This document shows positions 31,606-43,756 of a stretch of DNA of 64,000 bases, one piece after another (within the stretch, counting starts at the first letter, position 1; every line of letters begins with the position of its first letter). The DNA comes from Ahaetulla prasina (taxonomy: Eukaryota; Chordata; Lepidosauria; Squamata; Colubridae), in the NCBI RefSeq assembly GCF_028640845.1, contig NC_080540.1, positions 232,713,794-232,777,793 of the forward strand, written 5' to 3'. The translations under genes were made by a program, and so were the position numbers. The notes beneath the pieces were generated by a model. The model did no database searches, had not been told where the DNA came from, and saw nothing but the letters and a program-made list of their open reading frames with translations.

Positions 31606-32757
31606 AGCTTACATATAATTGTACTTTATAAACAAAACTTTGCTAGTGGATAAAATATGGTTTAATATGAAGCCACAATTCTATTGACAGATTGTGTAGC
31701 CATGTAAATTATTAGAGTTGAGTCCCAAAGGACACCCAAAGAAACTTTCAGTGAAAAAACTATTTTGCATTACGCTGCTGTCAACTTTTATTGCTCTGTG
31801 AAACTCTTGCACAACATACTGTTGGCATAATTACATGCCAACTTAATTATAGCATAATTATATTCTTACAGCACCCTGTGGTGCAGTAGAATTAGTGTAG
31901 TAAAGTAGCAATAGTATAGAATAGTAAAATATTTTCTGTCCATCACAATTACGCAAATCCATTTCATGCCAGGACTAAATATATATGAAATATATATTGA
32001 AAAATATAATACAGCTGTTTATATTTCATATTAGTAGGAAACCAACGAAGATCAAGGTTATTGTGCAGTACCGCTACAGTTTGTATTTTAATACATATAA
32101 TTGATATTAAGCTATGTTTGGGATAGATAGGGCCGAGTGAGCAACCAACAGAAAATAAAGGACATTTTTCACTCTGCTTTTGCAGCAGTATTAATAAAGT
32201 ACATGTCACTTTGCAGCAAAGCACAGGTTCCATTCTTCTTGTTAAAAAAACAATAGCTCTTGGTATTATTTTTAACTATTTTGTAAATTTCAGCTTTAAC
32301 AAAGCCCTCAAACATGCTCTGGTTTTGCATGCTGGCATTTTGTAGACAGGCGGAGAATATATGAAGTGATGGTACTGGTGAAAGACTGGCAGTTATAAAA
32401 GAAACAATGGGTTTTAAGATCGTTTATGCCTTAAATCTATTTATATGTGTGATATTAGAGACACTTCAAGTCCCACAAATTCATTCTAGCCCTAGGCAAG
32501 CATGAGGTGTTATATAGAAGTATTTTTCAGTTAGTTATGGATCCTGGACTACATTCTTTTTTTTCAAAGAATCTTAATTTGGTACAATGATGTGGGCAAG
32601 TAAAACAAAGTTAGTTGCTGAAGATCATGTAGGATAAGCAGTAAGGAGTGATGTTTATAGCAAAAGTGTCGATCTAGGACAGGGAAGACCCAAGCTGAAG
32701 GCCAACCTCTGCCATAGAAACTCACTAGAGGGAATTGGGGTAAATCACTCTCTAACA
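31606..32757. other. PCSK5 intron, no recognised feature
   Basis: AT-rich intron; nothing assigned. Confidence 0.5.
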
Positions 32758-32891
32758 CAGTGTTTCTCAACCTTGGTGATTTTAAGATGTGTGAACTTCA
32801 GCTCCAGAATTTCCCAGTCAGCATGGTTGGTTGGGGAATTCTGGAAGTTGAAGACCACACATCTTAAAGTCACCAAAGATGGAAAATACTG
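32758..32891. mobile_element. Palindromic MITE
   Basis: Left arm CAGTGTTTCTCAACCTTGGT and GATTTTAAGATGTGTG pair with ACACATCTTAAAGTCACCAA in the right arm, with the common inner motif CCAGAATTTCCCAG / GGGGAATTCTGG. A target-site duplication is not clear. It shares the inner motif with the elements at 40125 and 42549. Confidence 0.65.
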
Positions 32892-34590
32892 AAAAACAGT
32901 ATAGCATACCTCACATGGTTGCTGTTGTGGACATCACATGAATAGGTAATTCCTGTATAAACTACTTCAAGGATGAAGGTAGAATTTTTTTTCAACTTGT
33001 TTTTCTATATTAGGGGACAGGCTTCAGTGAGGTTAAGTTTTGTAACTATGTAAGATTTTTTTGAAAATGTAACACATCTTTCCTTTATTCTTCATCAAAA
33101 ATTGGCAATAAAATGTACTTCTACTATTGCATGGTAGGATCCTAAATTTTTGCATCATGTTTTGGAAAAATGTGTAAAGAAGATGCAGAAATGTAAATAC
33201 CTTTCAGGGGAACAGATTGCTCACACCTGTGTAGCTCATTTATGCACACCATCTGAGCTTTGTTTTATGCGGATAAACTTGCAAAATTATTCACAGAATT
33301 AGGCTTCTTTTCAAAGACAGCACTTTCTTCTAGGTTTCTCATACATTAACATTTTATTTTTGTTTACTGCAGATACTGAACTAAAATAGGTTTAACTATA
33401 ATTTTTTATCCTCTGGTTTCTCAGTCTGGTTAGCTTTTGCAAATACAATGATAGTGCCAAATACTAGTGAATCACCACTATTTTTGATTAAATTTTCAGT
33501 GTCATTGAATAAGAAGTAGGCATATTCTTTTAATCAAACTAGGAGATTGTGAGAATGGCAACAACAGCCAACAGTGGAATATTTGTATACTAGATCATTG
33601 GCCTTGGAGTTGGCCAGTTCAGATGACACTGACCCAGCTATAAAGCATGTTTTGCTTTTTTCTCTTATGAACAACAAACAGAAATGTCGACAACCCAGTG
33701 GTCACAAATACCACTTTGATACAAAAAAATATGAAGAATGTTTTAAGGAACAGTTGCCCTGACAAAGCTGCCCTCAACAATCCAGATAAAGTATAGAGCT
33801 GGAAAAATCCAGATTTCAAAGTTAAGACAAAATGAAAAACTAAAGAAAGATTCAAGGACCATAAGTGGCAACAGTGATCCATGTGACAGTGGTTTTCAAG
33901 GACCCAAAGAACAGATGCCTGGATTTTAGAACTATTAACAACTTCTCAAACTCAGCATTCAGACAATTGCAACAAGATTGGTAGGAGGGCATGCAAGCAT
34001 CTTTTGGGCAATTGTAATCAAGTTCTACCACTCCAAATGGAAGCTGCTAGATATTCATAGAAGTAGCATAGGTAGTCCAGAAAAATAATACCAGTGACGT
34101 CTTCTTCCATTTGGCTTGGTTGCCTCTTTGCTCAACCTGTTTCCTCACCTCCAATTTCCTATGTGTTCTTCTCTATTGTAGCTATTCAGCAATGCAGCTG
34201 TTATTGGAGCTGCTTTAAGAAGGCATGAATTCTTTTTCTTTCAGTTTCTACTTTTTGCCCTGGCCTCTTTCGCTATCACCATGCTTGGTCTGCTACTCAT
34301 GTTACTATTGATAATTGCAAAGGTTGTCTTGGCCCCTGTGGTTGTGCAGTGTAGTTAGTATGAGACCTACCTGGACTGCCCTTCTAATTTGAAAAGGCCA
34401 GATGTCAGTTAACCCCCAATGTTTAGGAAATGTAAAATTACATCCCACTGACAAAAGGATTTGCAGATCAATATTTTGAGCTTCATTCATCGCTTCATGC
34501 AAAGCTCTGTCTTATTTTGTCATCTGACTTTTTTCATTTCCACCTTTTTTTTTCATACTGAAATATCCCACTAATTAGATGCTATGATTT
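32892..34590. other. PCSK5 intron, no recognised feature
   Basis: AT-rich. A 62-codon ORF at 33574-33762 has no recognisable motif and I do not support it as a gene. Confidence 0.45.
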
Positions 34591-34735
34591 CCTTCCTTCC
34601 TTCCTTTCCTCCCTCCTCCCCTCCCTTCCTTCCTTCCTCCCTCCTTCCTTCCTCCTTCCTTCCTCCCTACCTCTCTTTCCTCTTTCTTTCTTTCTTTATT
34701 CTTTCTTTCTTTCTTTTTTTCTTTCTTTCTTTTGC
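34590..34735. repeat. Polypyrimidine (CCTT/CTTT)n tract
   Basis: About 145 bases almost entirely C and T on the + strand, built of CCTT, CCTCC and CTTT units. Confidence 0.95.
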
Positions 34736-34739
34736 AAAC

Positions 34740-35560
34740 TATTATACAAGTTAAACATTCCACTGGAGCTGAAACAAATTCAGTCCAATTACTTTGAACA
34801 AATCCTACTTTATTCTACAAAGTGATTAAATCTCTACAAAATAACCAACTTAACTTGGAATTTGACTGTATCTAATTGACATATCTACTTTATCAGCATT
34901 GCACCATTACGTATTAAGTGACTGGAGGCAGCCTGACAAACAAATGTATTGGAAAGGAGTTATTCTTTTCTAAGATGTAGCCAAGCTACTAAGATAAATC
35001 CAAGCTTGGAACAAATCAAGCCTGCTTGCTCTATCCAGGGTAGTAATGAATAAATATCTTCATTTCTTCCTGAATGTTTTTCTTAAGTCATTATGGTACA
35101 GTATAAAGAAAGAAAACAAAAATATTGTGTGCCAAAAAATAAGCAAGGTGGAAAGATTCAGGATTTTTTTTCCCTTGCAAGATACAAATGTGCTAGTGTT
35201 TCCTGGAATTCAGTGAATATTTGCAAATCCCCAATGCAGAGCAGTTCATTTGTTACAGAGAATTCCAACTGTGTTTGAAGCCAACTTTTTGCAGGAAATT
35301 CCTCCAGAGATGCATCATTTATCTATCTCCAATAGGTTTGCCTATCTACACTTTTATTTATGCTGAATCAGACAATTTTTGTCCAAAATATATATGGGTT
35401 TTTTTCATACTCTCAAAATTGCATTTATATAAACCTCTATTTTTGGAATATTTTATTTGCCATCAGCTATTGTGTATTTTTATTTGTTTGTTTGTTTCCA
35501 ACCTTTATTATTGTTACAAATAACTCAAGGCAGCAAACATATCTAACACAACTTCTCGCC
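34740..35560. other. PCSK5 intron, no recognised feature
   Basis: AT-rich intron; nothing assigned. Confidence 0.5.
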
Positions 35561-35564
35561 CAAA

Positions 35565-35705
35565 TAAACAACCCCATGAGATGGGTTGGGCTGGGAGAGA
35601 GTGACTGCCCCCAAAGTCACCCAGCTGGCTTTCATGTCTAAGGCAGGACTTGCTTCATGGTCTTTGCTTTCTAGCCTGGTGCCTTAACCAATAGACTTAA
35701 GTGGC
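35565..35705 (+). repeat. MIR/CORE-like SINE remnant
   Basis: GACTGCCCCCAAAGTCACCC followed by TTCATGTCTAAGGCAGGAC and a TTAACCAATAGAC block, the same order as the remnant at 31455. Confidence 0.45.
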
Positions 35706-35847
35706 TTTCTATGTGTCCTTAACATTTTTCTAGAAGATAAATGGCATTATTTTATCAGCATAAACAATATATTCCATTATCCTCACTCTCAACTTTTTTT
35801 AGTCTCTGAAAAAGACTTTCTAGACTAACTGCCTTATAAATTAATAT

Positions 35848-36515
35848 TTATTTATTTATTTATTTATTGTTTAAATTTATATACCGCCCTATCTCCCAAA
35901 GGACTCAGGGCGGTTTACAGGCATTTAAAAAACAGGTAAATACAATCTAAAAACAGTTAAAAAACTTATTCTAAAAGCCTAAATTAAAAATATGAAAATA
36001 AAACCCAATTTAAAAACCGTAAATTAAAATCTAGCTCAGTCCTGCGCAATTAAATAAGTATGTTTTAAGCTCGCGGCGGAAGGTCCGAAGGTCCAGAAGC
36101 TGACGAAGTCCTGGGGGTAGTTCGTTCCAGAGGGTGGGAGCCCCCACAGAGAAGGCCCTTCCCCTGGGCGCCGCCAGACGACATTGCCTCGCTGACGGCA
36201 CCCTGAGGAGTCCCTCTCTATGAGAGCGCACGGGTCGGTGAGAGGTATTCGGTAGCAGTAGGCGGTCCCGTAGATAACCCGGCCCTATGCCATGGAGCGC
36301 TTTAAAGGTGGTCACCAAAACCTTGAAGCGCACCCGGAAGGCCACAGGTAGCCAGTGCAGTCTGCGCAGGATGGGTGTTATGCGGGAGCCACGAGGGGCT
36401 CCCTCTATCACCCGCGCAGCCGCATTCTGGACTAACTGTAGCCTCCGGATGCCCTTCAAGGGGAGCCCCATGTAGAGAGCATTGCAGTAATCCAGGCGAG
36501 ACGTCACGATATAAC
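35848..36515 (-). mobile_element. L2 LINE, 3' part, minus strand
   Basis: The minus frame 36507-36031 (158 codons open) encodes TSRLDYCNALYMGLPLKG, LQLVQNAAARVIEG, ILRRLHWLPVAFRVRFKV and APTLWNELPPGLRQL, the C-terminal thumb region of an L2-clade reverse transcriptase. The 3' end has the CCGCCC...GGGCGG element and a TTTA-type tail (35852-35870). The open frame and high CpG suggest a recent, 5'-truncated insertion. Confidence 0.85.
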
Positions 36516-36832
36516 ATTATTTAACCTCTTCTTCCATTTTATTAGTTATTTCATCCCTGCTACATCAGGTAGTCGTCACTGACTCTTACTTTGTTTTCTT
36601 TTTCAGGTCCTGTGAATGGCTTGTTGGCATAAGCAGTTATAATAACATTTTCCAAACTATACACCAACTAAATTTAAATTTTATATTCATGTTTCAGAAA
36701 ACTTTTCATACTCATTTGTATGAAACCTGTATGTAAAGTTTCTAAAAGTTATATGAACCATTCCAATAGTCTTAGAAGTGTTTTAAAATTTTACCATAAA
36801 TTTCTATACAAGATTATCCTGTTTTTACATTA

Positions 36833-37224
36833 TATCATAGTCCTCAACTTACAAAAGTTCTTTAGTGACTTTTCAAAGTTACAACAGCACTGAAAAAAGT
36901 TACTTATGACCATTTTTCACACAACCGTTGTAGCATCCCCATTGTCATGTGATCAGAATTCAGATACTTGGCAACTGGTTCATATTTATGGCAGTTGCCG
37001 TGTCCTGGGGTCATGTGATCAGCTTTTTGCAAACTTCTGACAAGCAAAGTCAGTGGGGAAGAAAGATTCACTTAACAACCTTGCTACAAACTTAACAACT
37101 GCAATGATTCACTTAGCAACTGTGGCAAGAAAAGTCATAAAAGAGGCAAAACTCAGTGAACAAATGTCTCACTTAGCGACATGAATTTTGGGGTCAATTG
37201 TGGTCATAAGTCAAAGAGTATCTG
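36833..37224. mobile_element. Tigger/mariner-like MITE
   Basis: Same family as 12028-12425: ATAGTCCTCAACTTAC at the left, GGTCATAAGTCAAAGAGTAT at the right, and GTCATGTGATCAG and CACTTAACAACC inside. The ends have decayed. Confidence 0.7.
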
Positions 37225-37991
37225 TACTAGGTAATATATGACTGGAAGGGAATCGTTGCCTGCAGAGAAATACCTTACTTGTTCCTACATTAGAAAAACT
37301 GACCTACATCCAAACCTTATTATTTACCATTTGAAAGAACGCTTTTGATTATCCCTCTGATGGCCAGTATTGGACAAATCTTTCTGAAGAATTGCAACAT
37401 AATTCAAATTTGTCAACTGCATTCCATGTGCAGCGTTTTTCAGCTGTACACCATAAATATCTTCTCACGCCAAGAAAGATTGTATCCATGTGATTATTCC
37501 TGCTATTAAATTATTATGATTGGTCACATTGTCAGCTGATCTATAGACTGGATTTTGCTTTTTTCTCCCCTACCTATTGAATTCTTCTCAAGGTCCTGGG
37601 ATAGCGGATACTGTTGTTCGGTGGTGTTGAAGGTATCATCCCAGGATGTAAGCAATTCCAAGTAAAGCTGCCTTTGCAATTGACTGATGGTGATTTTGTC
37701 AATGCCGATGGACTTCAAGTGGTTCTTCAAGCTATTTTGGAATTACACCAAAGCACCTATTACTATTGCCATACCTTTCTTTTCTTTTGCCACAGTCTAT
37801 TCTTTTTGCAGATCTTTATATTTTTGTAATTTCTCCAGTTTTTTTTCTTCTCTTCTGGTGTTTCCCAGTATTTCAATCTTCAATTTTTTTGTCTTTGTTA
37901 CTAACAAAAAGTCTAGAGTGTAACACTCTTGTTAAGTCTAGAGTGTTATGTGGCCGATGCTGTAAGTTTTTGCTTGAAACATGTTCTATAC

Positions 37992-38119
37992 CAGGGGTGT
38001 CAAACTTGCATTGTCACAGTGGCATCATGTGACGTATCATGACTTTTTTTCTCTTTGCTAAACTGGCGTGGGCAGCGTGTGATGCATCTGGACCACAGTC
38101 TGCAAGTTTGACACTCGTG
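37992..38119. mobile_element. hAT-type MITE with 8-bp TSD
   Basis: Ends CAGGGGTGTCAAACTTGC and GCAAGTTTGACACTCGTG are inverted repeats, flanked by perfect 8-bp repeats TTCTATAC (37984-37991 and 38120-38127). Same termini as the elements at 24836 and 46101. Confidence 0.9.
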
Positions 38120-38297
38120 TTCTATACTAATACTTAAATAAACTAACTTTTGAAAGCCGCTTTTCCAGGAAACATTTATAATAACCACAATCATTGGCAA
38201 TTTTCAGCAAATAACCATACTTTTCTGTTTTGTTGGTGGTTTGTGGCTTTAATTTAATGAGAAATTTAGTGATATAAATAAACTCTTTATTTCATAG

Positions 38298-38400
38298 GAG
38301 AATATATTGATTTTCTTGGTCACTGCCAGTTCTGTGACATTTCCTGCTCTAAATGCATAGGACCAACTTCAAAGGACTGCATTGGTTGTACATATGCAAA
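38298..38400 (+). CDS. PCSK5: PCSK5 exon: first PC5B-specific exon
   Basis: Acceptor TTTCATAG, donor GTAAGC. It enters completing a Gly codon with the G of exon 19677-19792 and leaves with AA. The peptide is GEYIDFLGHCQFCDISC, then SKCIGPTSKDCIGCTYA, matching the mammalian stretch after ICKDGEY. It is used when the PC5A terminal exon at 23799 is skipped, and starts the long run of Cys-rich repeats of membrane-bound PC5B. Confidence 0.95.
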
Positions 38401-39759
38401 GTAAGCCATTCTTATTAAATAATCTCTATCCATGTAGGAGTTACAATACCATCCATATTTACTGCATTTAATTCAAGCTATTTGGTGAACTGATGTAAAA
38501 CAAGCATAATCTGAGTTTATAATCCCTAATTGACCGGAATGAACCATTTTATGTTACCCCTACTGCATATGCCATGTACTTCTCATCCTGAAATGAGAAA
38601 AATATCTTGTTCCTTAATATACATAGGGGGAAAAATGATATTGAAAAACCTGTGGATATTCAGAATCTATATTTACACTAGTGCACGCCTCTGTGAGTTG
38701 ATTTAAAGAAGAGTTTAGGAATACACAATAATAAATCATTCCATCACTTGCATATCAACTTTTTCCTCTGAATCCCTTGCATTGTCAATGAAAATGTGGA
38801 ACAACTCTAGATGTTAATATTTTATTTATTTATTTAGTTATATAACAGTATTACAAAATCTCCTGCAGAAAAATCTGTCTCACAATTTGGATTCCACTCT
38901 CAGATAGATCCCAAGTTCAGAATCAGAACTGAGTTACAATAAGGATCTAAGTAAAACAGTAATAAGTTATATGAACCTCCAGTAAAACATATAAATACTA
39001 ACAGAACTTTCATATAAAAAAAGTTGATTGTATCTTATTGATTTGTATACAGTGAAAGTTTTTGAATTAGTTTCCCATGAATGTGAAATTGAATACTGTT
39101 TGCTGAATGAAATAAGAACAATATAATGGAAATAAAGTACGAATGAGGATAAATAAATGTTTAGTAAATGGCTCAAGGAGTAAACAAGGAGTAAACAAGG
39201 ATGTGTGATGTCTTTTGGGTTATTTATGGATAAACAGATAAGAAATATGCATGGTGATATTGGAGAATATTGTAAACCTGAATTTTTTCCACAAACGTAA
39301 ATGATTTCCCAGTGTCATATGTTACACTGATTACACCATCTGTGTAACATATGACATGAAAATACAAGGACCCTGGTGTGAGCATAAAAACATAACAAAT
39401 AAACTGTAGCTGAACATAAATTAAAAATGGCTTGACATAATATGTTGCAGCATCTGATCTAACCACTTATGCTTCCTAATTCTGGAAAGAGACAATAATC
39501 CTCACCTCTTTGGGAAACAATATCAAAGAGTATTATAAAAGGCTTGAGAAATTAGCCAGATCAATTAGAAGTTCAAAGTTTAGCTTATTGGGTGTCGTAA
39601 ATAGTTTTCAAACTGAAAATAGAGCAAAGTACAAAGAATATGTGGAATATAACTGAATATGGAAGCTGGTCTCCAGATTGGTTTAAGTTCATTCTTTAAA
39701 AGTACGTTATTCTTCAGCTACTTAATTCTAATGTTATGTTCCCCACTTTTCTTTTGCAG
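38401..39759. other. PCSK5 intron, no recognised feature
   Basis: AT-rich intron. A short tandem GGAGTAAACAA duplication is at about 39176-39199. Nothing else assigned. Confidence 0.5.
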
Positions 39760-39899
39760 TAGAGTTTTGGATGACGGGCGCTGCGTTGTTCAATGCCCTA
39801 GAGGGAAATTTGAATTTAACAAGCAGTGCCATTCTTGCCATGAATCCTGTACGGATTGCAGTGGAAGTGAACCTAATGAATGTACTAGCTGTGCTAAAG
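39760..39899 (+). CDS. PCSK5: PCSK5 exon: Cys-rich repeats
   Basis: Acceptor CTTTTGCAG, donor GTAAGG. The first T completes an Asn codon; it ends in phase 1. The peptide has NRVLDDGRCVVQCPRGKF, EFNKQCHSCHESCTDC and EPNECTSCAK, equal to the mammalian RIFDDGRC...KFEFENQCHPC region. No breaks. Confidence 0.95.
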
Positions 39900-40124
39900 G
39901 TAAGGCATTCTCTTTTTTCCTCCCATTTATTTTCTGTTAACTGTACTGCAATAGCCAGAGAATAAAATAACCATAGGATTTTGCTGCAATACTGGGAATT
40001 CGGTTTTATTTATATTGTGTGATTGGAATCTCATGTTCTTCTACCGATTAACATGAGGTAGGGAGAATTATTCTCACCTGTTTCATCCTCTCTCCATTTT
40101 GAACACCCAAATAATCCTCCAGAG

Positions 40125-40227
40125 CAGGCATCTCCAACCTTGGTCCCTTTAAGACTTGTGGACTTCAACTCCCAGAGTTCCTCAGCCAGTCCACAAGTCT
40201 TAAAGCGATCAAGGTTGGAGACCCCTG
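40125..40227. mobile_element. hAT-type MITE with 8-bp TSD
   Basis: Ends CAGGCATCTCCAACCTTG and CAAGGTTGGAGACCCCTG are inverted repeats; inner arms include AAGACTTGTGGACT. Flanks are perfect 8-bp repeats CTCCAGAG (40117-40124 and 40228-40235). Confidence 0.9.
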
Positions 40228-40842
40228 CTCCAGAGTATATTTAAGAGGGGAGGGTATGCAAAAGAATTTAGGAAAAAAAGAAAATTCCAATATGTGAAAC
40301 ATATATATGTATATATAACATTGGCTTCCAAGTGGGCTGGGTGATATTTGATCTCTTCTTTCCATATCCTCAATAGTACTGTAGTATTAAATCTCAGGTA
40401 TTCAATACTGGTTATCAGTAAAATGTCTGTTGTTCCAAAGATAATAAGCAATCCCATCTTTTTAAAGACCAGTGTCAGAAATAAGACATCATGGTCACCA
40501 GTTAGGAGACAGAATGGGGCCAAGTCTTTTTTTTCCTTCAGTCCTTTAGAAAAAGCTGGGTAGAAGGGCAATGAAGCCTAAGGCAGCCATTTAATTGTAC
40601 TTTTCGGTATTAACAGTTGCTATGGTTTTGTTCTCAACCAAAGACATTTCTTTTCAGATTGACATAGAATGTTCTGAATCAAATTACATAAACTGTGATT
40701 TTATATCCAAGAATTAGGAATGAGAACAGGAAAAAAAACCCGGTGCATGCTATTCCTTTGATCACCATTCCATATTATGCACGTAACAACTTTATCTTAT
40801 TTAAAGAGTGACTGCCAGAAATCATGCATGCAGAAGTAAAAG

Positions 40843-40910
40843 GAAGGAAGGAAGGAAGGAAGGAAGGAAGGAAGGAAGGAAGGAAGGAAGGAAGGAAGGA
40901 AGGAAGGAAG
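40843..40910. repeat. (GGAA)n microsatellite
   Basis: About 68 bases of perfect GGAA tetranucleotide repeat. ETS-family factors can bind GGAA arrays, but I see nothing that makes this one regulatory. Confidence 0.95.
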
Positions 40911-41251
40911 ATTCCATGCTAAATGTTACTGTTTTCTGAAAGCTGTCCTCAAGGTGGCGGTGCAATTCATCAGTTTTATCATTCCTGATGCAAAGTATCT
41001 GACATATAAGCAAAAAGGAAGATAACAATGAATGATTGGGCTGAGTCCTCACACATCTGAAATTACAGATGACAAAGAGGTGATTCCCACTGAGTTAAGT
41101 ACAGTTTACTCTGTAGTGTTTACAGTCTTTTGAACTGTTCTCTTACTAGGTCATCACAGGATTTTTCAGACTCCTTCCAACACAATCCTGGATCTTTAAA
41201 GCAATGTTTCCGGGTGTTTCGTTAAGATTAATCTGGCTTTCCCTCTTCCAG

Positions 41252-41455
41252 ATAAGAAAGGCCACATGCGTTTCCTCTACCTGGGAGAATGCAGGAAGAG
41301 CTGTCCCTTGGGCTTCTATCCTTCTGAGGCGAACAGTACTTGTGCACCCTGCTTTGAGCACTGTCAAGAATGCCTGAATCAAACCAGCTGTGAGAGGTGC
41401 TTAGAGGGATACTCTCTCATTAATAACAGTTGCCAAGAACACAAATGCAAAAAAG
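41252..41455 (+). CDS. PCSK5: PCSK5 exon: Cys-rich repeats
   Basis: Acceptor CCCTCTTCCAG, donor GTACGG. It enters finishing an Asp codon and ends in phase 1. The peptide contains KKGHMRFLYLGECRKSC, PLGFYPSEANSTCAPC, FEHCQECLNQTSCERC and INNSCQEHKC. NST, NQTS and NNS are three possible N-glycosylation sites. It matches mammalian PC5B from GREHFLYQGEC to CQKLEC. Confidence 0.95.
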
Positions 41456-42374
41456 GTACGGCTGCTTTACAATGCAGTGCGAGAAGTTTTATATCAAATA
41501 TTTATTCTTTACATCTTCCTGTAAAACATTAACAGAATCTACAATGGTCTGAGAAATCAGCGCCTCCACTAGATAATTGACAGTCAAGCTGAAACTAAAT
41601 TAATCAAGTAGGAATAGCAAAGTACGGGGGGAATCTTTTACCCAAACTTCCTCAAACCTCCAAATAGGTTACCTGAAACTAATCCACATATCAAAGGATA
41701 AGGTCTGCAAACAGAAATAGAGTTAATTAAATTAAGTTTCCCAGAGAAGCTGCATGTTCATAAGAACACACACACACACATACCCCTCTTAAATGTCACC
41801 CTAGAATCAGCATTAGACACTTCTACACCCTGGACAAACTCCTCTATAAAAATTTGCCGCTGTACCCCATTTCTCCACAACTGCCCCTAAAGGCAAACTG
41901 CTTTTAGGAATAAATATTTCTTCTTTCCTCACAGCTGTCTGGATCTCATTTTTATTTATTCTTGTACAACTGGAGCTCCAGTTGGAACCCCAAACTATTC
42001 TTCTGACAGCAACCTTCCCGCTCCTCATTGCAATGAACTTGGAATGTTTCAGAGCATCAAAACATACTTATGCCTCACCTATGAGAGCAACTCTTGCATT
42101 ACAAGACAGCTTTTTGAAGCCCCTTGGTGCTTCAGAGCACGTGGCGGGCATATATAGCATTTCAGAAACAGGAGTTCCCTGGGATCAAACTCCTGTGCTA
42201 AAATCTAGGAAGAGATGCAGCTAGGAGTTGTTGCCATGTGCTCTGAAGCAGTTTATAAACCTTTGAATCCACAGTACGGTGCTCCCAGTTTGTGTGTGTG
42301 TGTGTGTGTGCGTGCATGCGCGTGTACCTTTTCTGAAAAAAAATGAAACTCTGATTTCATTGTCCAATATCCAG
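41456..42374. other. PCSK5 intron
   Basis: Contains a (CA)n at about 41768-41780, a (GT)n at 42291-42312, and an unassigned moderately GC-rich block (41815-42240) that may be old transposon. No exon supported. Confidence 0.5.
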
Positions 42375-42443
42375 GGGAAATCAAAGGCCTCAACTCAGAA
42401 GATTGCATTCCTTGCCCTGAAGGATGCCTCATCTGCAACTCGG
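42375..42443 (+). CDS. PCSK5: PCSK5 exon: short Cys-rich exon
   Basis: Acceptor ATATCCAG, donor GTATGT, 69 bases, symmetric phase 1-1. The peptide is GEIKGLNSEDCIPCPEGC then LICNS, parallel to mammalian GEVQDPDYEECVPCEEGC. Being symmetric, it could be skipped without breaking the frame. The phase-1 entry follows from exon 41252-41455. Confidence 0.92.
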
Positions 42444-42548
42444 GTATGTTGCTTTTTAAAAATTTGGTTCACTTCTTTTTCTATCTCTCTATTTAGAGTG
42501 GTATTATCTCAGAAAGTTTTGGTAATAATCTGAGGGATTGCTTTAGTG

Positions 42549-42672
42549 CAGGGGTGGGGAACCATGGCCCTTTGACAATCTGTGAACTTCAACTCCCAGA
42601 ATTCCAGAGACAGCATGGCTGAGGAATTCTGGGACATGAAGTTCACAGATCGTCAAAGGGCCATTGGGGGAG
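42549..42672. mobile_element. Palindromic MITE, hAT-like
   Basis: Left arm CAGGGGTGGGGAACCATGGC and CTTTGACAATCTGTGAACTT pair with AAGTTCACAGATCGTCAAAG and GGGCCATTGGGGG at the right. The centre has CTCCCAGAATTCC / GGAATTCTGGG as in the elements at 32758 and 40125. TSD unclear. Confidence 0.7.
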
Positions 42673-43261
42673 GGGGCCAGAGAGAATGCATTACTCTTGG
42701 GATTCTCAAGCTAAACAGTACAGAAAGGGACGTTGTTAAATCCACGAAGAGTCATCTGTTTTGTTCCTGATATTTTTAAAATCTTGGCCCTGCCTACTTG
42801 CTGAATATAATGGCAGTATCCCTGTAAAGACCAGTGGGGCCTTTCAGAGAAAAATCTCTAATTAAATGCTGTGAGTCATCCAGCCTTCCAGAACAGCTGT
42901 TCTAAATTAATCAAAAGCCTTCAAACTATTTGATTACAGATAATTTACATCACGAATTTTGTCTTCCTTAGTTATATTTGCATGTTTTTCTATCTTTGAA
43001 AACATTAAAGAAGATGTATTACATTACAACGAACAATTTTGAATTCTACTGCAGGACAATCTGAATGTTTGAAGTTTTACTATCTTAAAATATATTAGTG
43101 ATATATTTGTTTCCATGACAAAAAGGAATACTTCCCATGCTTCATATGTTTTGTATTAATTTTAATAGTTGTCAGTTAAATAATTCTCAGAGGAAAGAAG
43201 AGATTAAATCTTTAAACTTGGATGGTTAGTAACATAGCCTTTAGTCGAATTGCAGTATGAT

Positions 43262-43756
43262 TATGGGAAGTCCTCAACGTATGATCAATTGCTTAGTGAC
43301 CATTTGAAGTTCTGATGGATCAACCTGGGGAGAACTTATGATTCGGATTTGAAGTTGGCAATGGGCTGCATTAACAACCATTTGCAGTGTTCCCCAGTCA
43401 TGTGACCACATTTTACAAAGTCATATGGCTACATTTTACAAAGGTTGTACCAAAATGCAGCATTTATTTCTGTTTTTTGACAAAACTGCACCCATAAGGA
43501 CTCATTAGTTTGCCTAACAATCATGGCATTCACTTAATGACCACTGCAAAAACAATCATAAACTCAAGTTGGTTGTGTGATTGACAAATTTTACTACCAT
43601 TATGAGTTACAATGGTGATGGGCAGGTTCCACTGTAGTTTTTTCTTTTATGTACATAGGCATAGGCACCAAGACAAATTCCTTGTGTGTCCAATCATACT
43701 TGGCCAATAAAAAAATTCTATTCTATTCTATTCTAGTCATCACTCAAGGACTACCT
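43262..43756. mobile_element. Tigger/mariner-like MITE with nested insertion
   Basis: Same family as 12028-12425 (AGTCCTCAACGTATG at left, CAAGGACTACCTAT at right). It is split near 43645-43735 by a short CR1-L3-like 3' tail ending in (TTCTA)n. Confidence 0.7.
43645..43735 (+). mobile_element. Snake1-like CR1-L3 tail with (ATTCT)n
   Basis: ATGTACATAGGCATAGGCAC, CAAATTCCTTGTGTGTCCAA and TTGGCCAATAAAAAAATTCT, then TATTC repeats. The same 3' end in the other orientation is at 49683 and 63533. Confidence 0.75.

Noticed and set aside
33574..33762. 62-codon ORF, possible small gene
   Set aside because: No motif, no splice context and average intron composition; length is expected by chance.
36287..36517. 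Small ORFs overlapping the L2 fragment on both strands
   Set aside because: Shadows of the L2 reverse transcriptase frame at 36031-36507.
40843..40910. CRISPR-like or regulatory array
   Set aside because: Perfect GGAA microsatellite without spacers; ordinary simple repeat.
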